Shown here: one piece after another, positions 34,132-44,004 of the stretch
Layout: each line of letters opens with the position of its first letter
Position numbering within the stretch: position 1 is the stretch's first letter
Assembly (NCBI GenBank): GCA_027946365.1
Contig: JAPEUQ010000005.1
Span: 2,480,001-2,544,000 of the forward strand
Source: Kalmusia sp. IMI 367209
Taxonomy: Eukaryota; Ascomycota; Dothideomycetes; Pleosporales; Didymosphaeriaceae
Direction: 5' to 3'
DNA length: 64,000 bases
Translations under genes and position numbers: made by a program
The notes under the pieces: generated by a model
Databases searched by the model: none
What the model was told of the DNA's origin: nothing
The model's input: only the letters and a program-made list of their open reading frames with translations

Positions 34132-36408
34132 ATGCAGGACAATTCGGCTCGCACGCAACGGTTACCCGTGAACCCGCGCCGCCGTAAAGTCGCGCCAGAA
34201 AACCGAAAACGTGTAGCAAAGGCGTAAGCCTCATCCGGTCAAAGGAGTAAGCAGCCTATGGAATCTAACCTGCAATAGGTGCAATAGCTGCAATGTTCGA
34301 CGCGTCAAATGCTCAGGTAAGTCACCCTAGGATACGGGTGTTGCACAAATGAGACGCATGCTCATCGTATGTTACTCTTTTAGGAGATCAACCTTGTCAA
34401 CAATGTCGGACGAGCGCCCGAGAGTGCACCTACCCTCCAGAGGATACTCTGAAAGGTGCTTCGTTAAAAGAAGAATTGGAACGCCTTAGAAGAAAATGTG
34501 ACGGTCTCGAAAAATGCCTACAAGCAGTGATTCCAGAAAAATCTGCACGAGATGACCTCTTCCACAGCTTAGAATGTGCAGAGACTCCTTCTGCCGCCTC
34601 CTTGTACTCGGAGCCATCTGGGATCGACGATGCTGATGCGGCCGAGGGTCGTATGCTCTTCGATCCGGATGGCAATGTAAGATATCTTGGCGAGACGTCT
34701 GGAGCTACCTTTCTTGACCTGCTGAAGGCCTTCATGTTGACGCTAGTGCCCTTGGCATTTGTACCAGAACCTGGGGCAACGGTACCAGAAGATGGGTCCA
34801 CCTTTGTTGCTTCGCTTGGTCGATATCAAACATTTGATTCGAGGCCGCTCCTCGACTTAGACGTGGACCCATTTTGGCTACCCACACGCACAGAGATGAT
34901 CATGATGCTTGCGGAGCTACGCTACCATATCCAAGATGGTAACGGAGACTTCCCGTCTGGAGGCATGTTCTATTGGGGCGACCTTAGCTCTTTGCCTGAA
35001 GCTATCACCTTGACAATATCACAGTCAGAGGCAGCGACTTCAGACCGCTATCGCTATCTTGCTTTTAACCATGTTTCGTTTGCGCTCGCAGCACAAGTCT
35101 TGAACCAGTCATTGCATCAAGGGGGAAATACACGCAGGAGACGCCTATTTCAAAAGAGCCCGGATACTTTTGGGTAATCCGCTAGACACAGTACGGTTTG
35201 CACTAAGAGATGTGCCAGTGCTTGCGTTGATGGCATTCTATCTCATTGAAATCAATCGCCGAGACGCTGCGTACTTATACACAAGCTTGGCTATACACAT
35301 AGCGGTTACGCACGGAGCATCTAGGCAATGCGTTGATGAGGCCAGTAAAAGAATCTTTTGGACAGTTTATCTACTTGATAGGTGGCTGAGCTGCCTTATG
35401 GGGAGACCACCAACCCTCATGGACGAGGCAATTCGTTTGCCTTTGCCAACTGATGCTCCGTGAGACTTCCTGCCGCATGTCATTCGTTGTTTGCTGATTC
35501 ATGTAGGAACATGCCGCCTTCTGTAGGCCTTCGTGCTCATGTGCAGCTCGCACGAATTTCCGGGTTTATCGTCTGCGAAACTTACAAGGTAGCGCCTAGG
35601 CAGTCTAGTACAAGACCGTTGTCCCCTGATATCGATAAGCCTATGAAAATGCTGCAAGAGTGGCTGTCACAGTTGCCAGTGTCGTTGAAGATGTCTGCCG
35701 AGCAGCCTAGTACCGACCCTGCATGCTGCACTTTACACATGGCACATAATCAGGTAAGCTTCATCTGCTTCAATGATGCTCGTAAGTGACTGAGTCCACT
35801 GTCTGTAGTTAATCTTGATTACAACTCGACCTATCCTCCTCACGGCAGTAAAACGCGCCGTGGCGGAGCGATACATGAATGCTTGTAGCTGGAACCTAGA
35901 GCAGCAACCGCACTTCAACAACATTGATGCATGCACGAAAGCTGCGCATCGCAATATTCGCCTTGCGCAATGGGTCATGCAGCTATACAATACGAGAAGA
36001 CTACTCCAGGCTGGGTTGCACTTCGTGTTCAATGCGGCCGTCATCCTTCTCCTCGATCGCGTGCTTCACAACCACTTAGCAGCCTCTGATGAGATCAATT
36101 TCGCGATCGACCTGTTTACTCAGCAGTCTCGAACGGGTACCAACTATGAACGAGACTGTCTGCAAGTCCTGAAAGATCTTAAAGTATTGATTGACCGGTT
36201 TCTCGCTGGCTCATATTCAGTACAGCAGACGTATCCTAGTGATGCATCAAGTGTATCACCAGCCCTTTTCAACACTCCGGTCGATAATCACTTCGACGTC
36301 ACTCAGGGTCGGCAGTTTTTACCTAATGAAGGAGGCAACGTATATCAAGAACTAATGACTTGGATGCAAGACGATAATTCGCAATTGCATAGCAGCTTCC
36401 GTATATGA
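34132..36408 (+). CDS. Zn2Cys6 fungal transcription factor, frame broken by one base at 35121-35125
   Basis: Five exons (34132-34223, 34279-34316, 34384-35459, 35507-35753 and 35809-36408) give 683 residues after allowing for one extra base. The binuclear zinc cluster is assembled from the first three exons: CNSC at 32-35, C42, C48, C51 and C58, with basic RRRK and RKR segments before it. A short coiled coil (LKEELERLRRKCDGLEK) follows, then a fungal-specific transcription factor domain (YFKRARILLGNP, ALMAFYLIEINRRDAA, RIFWTVYLLDRWLSCLMGRPP). The frame is lost at a G5 run. With four G the reading ...HQGEIHAGDAYFKRARI... is continuous; as written, translation stops at 35177. It is divergent from the glycosidase-like gene, a likely but unproven target. 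Confidence 0.85.
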
Positions 36409-37759
36409 GGGTCGCCAGCGAAGCGATGATGCCTGCCTCATCGCTCGATATGCCCGCCTTTGCCTATTTCGTGTCACTGTTGCAACAACATAGCAAACTC
36501 TAAACACACAAAACCGACTAGGGTGGCTAAGCCGATAGCTCTTATGTGCGTATTGGGCAGTGGATACGAAGGTGGTCCTGCAAAATATGGTACAGTACCC
36601 GTGCGTTGCATAATGGATCCTCCAATCGAGAACACTGATGATATGACAGTTTAAGCGACGGAACATGTGCCGCATGGCGATTTCTGTGTACCAGAATAGA
36701 TGGACACTGGTAATTATGAGCAAATCGCACGTAAACTATGTTTAGAACCACTCACCTCTTGTCCAACGTCACATTCAACATTCAGCGTCGATGAATATTG
36801 GACAATTTGTTGAACTTTTATCGCAACATTTATAATATAATTAAAGATGATATGGATCATGCTTTTTTGTCTTCATTCATTTCCCTTTACTTGCTCCATG
36901 TTCTCGTGCAAGAGTACTACTTATCTTGTTCAAGCTGGCACCGGTAATTCAACAATGCAAAAAGAATGAGGGGCATCAATATACATTTCGCTGGAAAGAT
37001 CAAGATGCTGGACATCGATACAGGCGCAGTCCCTACTTTAAATCAAAATATTCCTTCTATATTTGCGAGATCCTAGTCTACGGCAACACGAGTTATGAGA
37101 GGTCATGAGAGGTATGTGTATTGGAATGTCGAACTTTGGGCCTGATCAGGACGCAGCCTAGTATCATCAGCAGTATAGAACTTATTTCATCTTCCTTTTT
37201 CACGTTGGACTCTAAGGTATCCTGACCTACGATGGTAAAAGCACGTGAGCTCCGCCCAAGCATTTTCTTTAGGTAGCTGCACGAGTTACCAAAGAACGTG
37301 ATATTATGATTGATCAGGCCGGTCTCGAATCCTTCGTGTGTAGATTAGAATGGATAGTAATGCCGAATTAGGCCTAGCTCTGCGGGCTATCAGAAGACTA
37401 GCTTACACTTCACTTACACTTCACGTGTGTATACACATCGACATAGTATAATCTATAAGAAAGAATTCAATTAATTATTGATACAGTTTTTTGGGCTTCT
37501 TGGAGTAGAATATGAGACGCACGAAGGACCGTCCACAACGCATGGACTAGAAAATAATATACGTCATTGCGAAAGCTTCAAGAAGCTCCCGATTTCGCCC
37601 ACGCTACGGTATAGCTCCCGTAGTGCGGGGTAACTATCTACCCCAGTTTTCGAAATAGGTACATATTTCCACGCCCTATGTCGTTATCTCCGGCTATTAT
37701 ATCAACTTTTCCGAGTTTCTCAAACCTCCCAAATACCTCATCAATACCACACGCTAGTC
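36409..37759. other. AT-rich intergenic, no supported gene
   Basis: No open frame above 123 codons and no motifs. The sequence is AT-rich from about 36.8 to 37.5 kb. The last 100 bp hold the promoter of the cupin gene, with a TATTATATC element about 65 bp before its ATG. Confidence 0.5.
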
Positions 37760-38455
37760 ATGGTCGAAGTCCGCACCTATGCTCTTCCTCCCACCCCCCT
37801 CATACCTAACTCCCCGCATGTTCTAATACACTATCCTGGACTCTTCTTGGACAAAGTTTCTGAGCCCAATTTCAACTGCTCTGAACTTTACGATCTATAT
37901 AAAGAGAATGGCTGGGAATCACAATGGGTAGCGCGCTATGGCCCCACGCAAGCCTCGCACTACCACTCCGGGGCTCACGAATGCATGACCGTGATATCCG
38001 GCTCTGGCTCAACAATCCGCTTTGGTGTCGCCGACACGTCGGAGAATGAAGAGGAGCACACGCACGGCGAGGGGCATGAGGATGGGGGAATATGGATTGA
38101 GGCGAAGAAAGGGGATGTATTCATTTTGCCTGCGGGTGTGGCGCATAAAACGTACGACCCAAAGCCGGATGCAGACTTTGCATTTTTTCAATGTAAGGAT
38201 GGGGAAGGAAGGGTTATAAGGGACCCGGTGAGAGCACGGAAGTTTTTCGAAGGAATACAAATTGACGAACACTTCATGATGATGGGAAGTTACCCGAAGG
38301 GCAACGAGTGGGATTTTGCGGTCGGGGGGGAACATAAGGGTAGGGAAAAGAAAGTCTGGGGTGTGCCGAAACCGGAGAGGGATCCGGTTCTTGGGACGAA
38401 TAGGGAGGGACTGTGCGGGTTGTGGGAAGAACAGCCACTAACGAGTAAATTATAG
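37760..38455 (+). CDS. YjlB-like cupin protein
   Basis: A single exon of 231 residues. The cupin fold is indicated by the first metal-binding-like motif (HYHSGAHECMTVISG) and, after a histidine-rich acidic loop (EEEHTHGEGHEDGG), the second motif (GDVFILPAGVAHKTY). The length and the C-terminal segment (GNEWDFAVGGEHKG) fit the YjlB-like group, whose enzymatic role is unknown. No targeting signal is visible, so a cytosolic location is inferred. The fungal protein may bind a metal through the paired histidines and glutamate. Confidence 0.85.
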   Translation: MVEVRTYALPPTPLIPNSPHVLIHYPGLFLDKVSEPNFNCSELYDLYKENGWESQWVARYGPTQASHYHSGAHECMTVISGSGSTIRFGVADTSENEEEHTHGEGHEDGGIWIEAKKGDVFILPAGVAHKTYDPKPDADFAFFQCKDGEGRVIRDPVRARKFFEGIQIDEHFMMMGSYPKGNEWDFAVGGEHKGREKKVWGVPKPERDPVLGTNREGLCGLWEEQPLTSKL

Positions 38456-38656
38456 TGTGGGGAGGATGCAATAACACATGACGAGACACGAAAATAGTGA
38501 AGTGATACAAGTACAGAAGATAAGAAGAGAGACACTAGATCCTGTGGTGCATAATTTCAGACACCGGTCATGCGAGAAAGCCAACTGTTTGACAGCTTGT
38601 TTGACTCACTAAACTCAAGTTCTGCATTGGCAGAATTTCAACCTCAAAATAGCCGT

Positions 38657-39781
38657 TCAATGATATCTAGCCTTTTCAGCTTCCAAGTGAGCCTTGGTCT
38701 CGGCCCGCTTTGTTTGCGTTTTTGCAATGGCTTCATCTAGATGCTCCAATTGATCTTGGTGAAAAGCGACGAAGTTCTTGTCCTTAGTACCGATGCTCTT
38801 ATGATATTGGTATAGCCCGTACGCAGCTAGAGCTTTCCCGTCGCGACCACCGTGAATAGGCAACTCATTGAGCGGCACAAGCTTGAGTGTGATATTCTCA
38901 CCCTCATCGTGCAAGCCTGTTGCTAGATTTTGTAATTTTTCCATCTTGTCTCGCGGCACCTTCTTTTGACACAGGAAGAGGGGTAGAGCTTCGTCACAGC
39001 CTCCAACACTCGGATACATGGCGTTATACAGCTTCTCACCCCCAGAAGGAGCATCTTTGCCCTCTACAGTCCAAGGAGTAATTTGGCTTTGCGAGGCAAT
39101 ACCCTCCGACAAGTTGAATAATTCGCTCGACTTCACAATGAGCGAGGTTTCTTCTCGGATCTCATTTACGACTTTACCGACGATGTTTTCCTCCCCATCC
39201 GTCATACCAGCTGGGATTTCGGCAAAGGCGAGTGATGCAGCGGCAACGCGAGGCTGAATAGCGAGAACGACATACTTCTCTTCTTCGGTAGTGACATCAT
39301 CCGGCTGCAGAATGATCTACAATTTGTTTAGTAGTGGCTCATCCTACGAGTTTCATAGTCCACGTACGAGCACACCAACGGCTTGCCCGCGCAGAAACAC
39401 AGCTCCCGGGGTCATTTCAGACCGGCCCTGACTGTCCATTTCTGTCTCGATTTTGACTTGCATCTTCACGAAACCAAGTTTGCCGCTCTTCCCGGTCCGT
39501 GGGTCGATATCGCCAAACCAGTCAGCTGCCTGCACCTCGATTCCCCATAGCTTGTACGGGCGTGAATGGAATGCATGTGCTTTGTTCTCTTGTAGACCCA
39601 AGTTGTGCGAGAGTTTCTCTGACCACTTGACAAAAGGCATGAAGGACATCAAGTCCTCGGCATCGAGATTCCACGGAAGAAGAATCTTGCAATCTTTCAC
39701 TACGGCTTTGGTGTCTTGAACGTCTGCAAGTTCGCTCCACAGGTCTCGTAATAGAGAGAATCTCTGGCCCGAACTCGTCAT
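38657..39781 (-). CDS. Nudix hydrolase, ADP-sugar diphosphatase-like
   Basis: Exons 39368-39781 and 38657-39316 (51-bp intron, donor GTACGT, branch CTACTAAAC) give 357 residues. The catalytic domain begins after a 110-residue N-terminal region. The Nudix box is AGMTDGEENIVGKVVNEIRE followed by ETSLIV. The REUxEE core reads NEIREE, so the first Arg is replaced by Asn and the Gly after EE-T is Ser. Similar departures occur in NUDX14-type ADP-sugar diphosphatases, which cleave ADP-ribose or ADP-glucose. The insertion after the box (QSQITPWTVEGKDAPSGGEKL) also suits that group. The C-terminus is a charged helix. Substrate is inferred from the box variant only. Confidence 0.85.
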
Positions 39782-40196
39782 GATGCTGGATTCGGTGATA
39801 CGTGTATGCAAGATAGGCTATCTTTGTTCGAGGTACTCAGCTATTCAGCCAGCCTCGTCAAAGTCTACGGAAATGTATGTACGGGGACAGGAGGCGGTGA
39901 TGGAGAAGAAGAGAACAACAGGCTGATGCATGACTTATACCACTTTCCAGCAGCACGACAATGTGACTGTGGCGCGTGAGATTTCCGCTGCCTCAAAGCT
40001 GCCCCCCCCAAACGCGGTGCCTGAGCACGACCTGCTGGCTGCTCCAAGCTCTGCCCCGCGATCCGCGGCATCAACGCGCTTAATTCCGCGGCTCGGACAC
40101 CACATGCCGCTTTGAAAGTCGACTGTTCCTACTACCACACCACAAACAATCCTTCTTCTCGTGGCTATACTTAATCTCCTATCTTCCAGTTGAATC
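39782..40196. promoter_or_regulatory. divergent promoter between the Nudix and RING genes
   Basis: The genes point away from each other and 415 bp separate the start codons. Frames reading through this stretch on both strands lack support. Confidence 0.5.
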
Positions 40197-41934
40197 ATGG
40201 GTACTTTGACAGGAGACCTTCCACGGCTGGATGCGCATTGCCCGCACAAGCTTGCAACTTCATGCCGCCTCACTAGCACACCAAACTGCTGCGCGTGTGC
40301 CGACGAACGTCCCCACTCACGACTCTACCGTGTATACATAGACGGAGTGGGTTATGTGCAGCGAGGTACGCGGTGGCAAAGTTATTGCTGGTTCTGCAAA
40401 GGTACTATTCAACACCATCTTCATAGCATCATCGTAAGCTGGGTTGTTTGCCAACGCTAAACCCTCGATTGGGTCCCGCTCCAAATATGCTCCCTCTCAA
40501 CCACTTGGCACGTGCTAACACAAGACGCTAGAGTTCTGGAATCATAGATTAGAGGCTACGGACCCCCCGCTCGAGGCCGCCCAAACCCAAATCCCGCATA
40601 TACCTGACCAGTCCGAGTTTCTGGAGCGCTGGTTCGAGTTTCATCAGGGTTACCGAATTGTCAGGCAGCCAGATGGTACAGAATCGCGAATAGCCGTCAT
40701 AGGAGAGCCGTGGAAGGAAGTTAGCCCTGGGTTCCTGCCGCGGACACTGGACCAGCTTAGAGCGGGCAGGCAGAACGACGCATCAAGACCAGAGAACGTT
40801 TTCAGGAGAAGGAGGCTGTCATCAGAAGAGGAAACACCGCAAGAGATACAGCAGAGTATCGAAGAAGCGTTGGATCATCTTCTAGAGGAAATCTCAGACG
40901 ACGACGCCGAAGTCGACGAGGAACAGGGCGAAGACATGCCCCGTCGATCCAGTAGCGGGCTCTCACGCCCTCTCTCAAGAACCGAAACTTCCCTCCAGCG
41001 TGCTCGCGAACGCCTTACTCGGGTTTTTGGTACGAGAGAAGATATTCAGCGCGATGACTACGAGAGTCCTATCTCCACCATCTTCAACAGGGCGGAGGCA
41101 CGCTACCGACAAGCCGAAGAGCAACGCGCAACTGGCTCTTCCCACCCTCTGCTCGACAACATAGAAAATTTGTCACGGCGAGAGCGCAGAGAGCTAGATG
41201 AGCAGATACTCTGGGGCGTACTGCAAGATTCGCGTCATTCCTTTCTTGGGCACCATCAGACTGGCAATGTGCGGAGCTACACACCCGCTCCACTAAATAG
41301 GGGGAGAGAAGACTCGGCCATCCCACCAGCAAACATCATAGGTCACACGCCGCCATGGCCTACCGCCGCCGATGATTCAAACTCCTCGCCGAATACTGTG
41401 TCGACGTCGTCCTTTCAGTCCTCCCTCGGACAAAACACCCCCGGCCTCGACCGCCTCCCAGCACCCTTCGACGCCGTCGACACCATCGCCGACCTACAAG
41501 TGCAATTCGTGCGTCGGCGCCCTGCGCGCACATTTGTGTCAGAGCCTATCCAAACGCTCGATCAACCCGGCCGCCCGGAGCCGCTCACCGATGAGCAGAT
41601 GACAAAGAAATTAGATTGCCAGATCTGTTATAGTCAAATAGCGGACATAGCTGTGTTACCATGTGGACACATGGTCATGTGTCAGTGGTGTGCAGACATT
41701 GCGGTGCCAGTGAGACATAGTCATATTCCTGTGCGGCCAAGCAAATGTCCGATGTGTAGGAAGATGGTCAAGCAGCGGTTCAAGATACACACTGGAGGTG
41801 ACGACGTAGTTTTGAAAGATGGTCAGGCGCCGGAGAGTAGAGCGAGGAGCATGCGTGCAGAAATAATTAACTCAGACGATGATGTGGGTGCGGGTGGCGT
41901 CCGGATGGGAACTTCCATAGGAACGCCTGACTGA
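40197..41934 (+). CDS. RING-finger E3 ubiquitin ligase
   Basis: Exons 40197-40401 and 40532-41934 (130-bp intron) give 535 residues. The N-terminal region has paired cysteines (NCCACADE ... YCWFCKEFWN) around the intron, probably a second small zinc site. The central part is acidic and disordered (SDDDAEVDEEQGED). The RING (about residues 431-480) reads CQIC, then LPCGHMVMCQWCADIAV, then KCPMC, a C3HC4 arrangement on the C-terminal side, which would recruit an E2 enzyme. No membrane segment is present, so it is likely cytosolic or nuclear. The long frame alone starts with TTG, and the upstream exon restores a proper ATG. Substrates are unknown. Confidence 0.87.
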
Positions 41935-42270
41935 GACGCGGGGATCATACAAGCAAGTCGGACGACGATATGGAGAATATCAAAGCAATTTGGTTTCATC
42001 ACACGTTGATGATTTAAACAACGGCATTCGGTACTTGGCGTCAGACATGTTCGGAAATTGTAATGTAATGCATAGCGTTTTATACCCAGATACAACTCCG
42101 ACTCATATAATCAATAACTCCTTTCGTCTACTGTGCTCATGAACAGACGGGATAAAACAGTTACTTACAAATACCCACAACGCATCAGTAGTGCAAAGAA
42201 GCCAAGAAGCCAATGCAAGAAGCTAATTAGGAAAGACCAAGCAACCGCCTCCGACTGCCCAGGACAAACC
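41935..42270. other. convergent intergenic region
   Basis: It holds the 3' flanks of the RING gene and of the peroxiredoxin tail. Nothing coding is supported. Confidence 0.55.
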
Positions 42271-42642
42271 TTACTGGGCCTCTACCGCATCAATAGTAAC
42301 ATCAAAATACCCGGGCGTCTGCACCACCTCCTTGTTTTCACTCCTCTTGAGACCAAAATCAATTTGCGGACTTTTCAACCCCGCGCCCATTTTCTTGATT
42401 GCCTCAAATGTAGCTTGCAACCTCGTCTGCCCCCCGCTTCCCTTTTCATTCCCTGCTGAAATCTGCGATACGTCCGCCTTGGGCGTCGTTGACGGTGAAG
42501 GCAAGTATCCTGGTGGAGTGAGAAACGATGTCGACGGAGTGTTTAAAAAGCCAGATGGCGTGGTGGGAGGGTGGGCCTGGCCGGGTGTGGCGTGAGGCGA
42601 GACGTGAGGCGAGGAGGTGGGGTCTGCGAATTCGAGGATTAC
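42271..42642 (-). other. in-frame coding-like tail behind the peroxiredoxin stop
   Basis: Directly after the TAA at 42643-42645, the same frame stays open for 123 codons to a stop at 42271. It is rich in Pro, Ser and Thr with ordered-looking segments (QTRLQATFEAIKKMGAG, TPGYFDVTIDAVEAQ), much like the C-terminus of a protein. It has no ATG at its start. It looks like the missing end of the peroxiredoxin gene. Confidence 0.55.
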
Positions 42643-44004
42643 TTAGGAGCCCCGGCGGGATTCGTAGGTGTTATGTTTAGAGAGCGCGCGGAGGTGGGAG
42701 GGTGAGGTTGGGGCGCCGTTCACCAGTGAAGTGGCGGGGTTGCACTGGCCTGCGATCGCTGTCAGTACACCTGAAAGAAGATGCAGAACAAAAGTAATGA
42801 AGCGTTCTGAAGGGCATTTAGTGCGAATGATAATCACAGAACGTACCTTTGGGATGACGGACTGTGGTTTGCAAGGAGTACTGCTTCCTCAGTGGTACCG
42901 GTTCCTGTCTGCTCGGAGGCGTAGGCATGACGCGCGAGCTATGTGACGAACTCGTACTCCTGCCTGATCCAAAGGATTGCCTCGTGTTAGAACTTGACGA
43001 ACTCGTGCTCGACCTAAGTAGACAGTCATTCGTGTGCTCTGCAGGTAGCGAACTAATTTCCTACCTATCCTTGCCATCCCTCCACGAAGTTTCTACCTCT
43101 TTAATGTCGTTAGGGTGCGCATTCGCCTGTGAACCGGCGCGTTCGAAACTAACCTTGCGACTATTAGGGGCTCCATTACTGCTTTGACGCGAATGCCTCG
43201 AGCGTTCCTTTTCTTCGCTTCCACGCTTGTGCTTTGCATCCAAGTCCGTGACCATATCACCGAATTCTCTCTGTAATGTGGCTAGGCGGTCATCGTAAGA
43301 TTCACTGAGAGTATTCGAGATAGTGGTCATAGTATCATGTGCATCGGAGGATGGCTTCCAATCGATGGGACAAAGGACGCCGTGCTTGGCCACAGCTTGA
43401 AAGGCTTCGAGCAAGCGGAGCGCTTCAAGGACGGAGCGGCCGACTGTGAGATTATTCAGCGTCACCTAGACAACGTGAGCTCAATTTTTCACCTAGGATT
43501 GTGTATATGGATGATCGTACCTGCTGCACGATCGACTCCTCATCGACGATGAACATGCCTCTCAAACATACACCCTCCTCCTCAATCAAAACCCCATAAT
43601 CGCGACTCATCTTATGATTAGCATCGCTAAGTAGTGCCATATCAACCTGACCTAGGCCGCCATATTGTCTGGGGACATTTTGCCAATGCCACAGCGAGTG
43701 CTTCGTATCCACAGAAATGAAGACGACCTCACAATTGCGGTCCTTGAACTCATCTAAGCAATTCTGAAATGCGAGTACTTCGGTTGGGCAAACGAATGAG
43801 AAGGCTGCTGGAATGAAGAGCAGGATAAGCCATGACTTCTTGTTTGCATTGATGTAAGTGCTGAGGGTGACTTCTATGGTCATATTTAGTTTAGCAGTCG
43901 ATGTAGAAGGTTGGGGACGTACCTTTTATGACTCCTTGGGTGACTGCGTCGCAGCGGAAGTCTGGCGCTCTGCTCCCGATCCGAACGCTGCCCAATGTAC
44001 TCAT
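42643..44004 (-). CDS. 2-Cys peroxiredoxin with long C-terminal extension, probably cut short
   Basis: Five exons (43923-44004, 43521-43873, 43065-43465, 42847-43013 and 42643-42770; introns 49-76 bp) give 376 residues. Peroxiredoxins reduce peroxides with a thiol. The peroxidatic cysteine is in FSFVCPTE (C56) and the resolving cysteine in [10 protein letters not shown] (about C177), both with normal context. The conserved [16 protein letters not shown] segment starts exon 3. After residue 190 comes an unusual Ser-, Arg- and Thr-rich extension ([17 protein letters not shown]). Typical proteins end near 200 residues. The frame meets TAA at 42645, yet continues open for 123 codons beyond it. 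A CAA to TAA change would explain the break. Confidence 0.87.
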
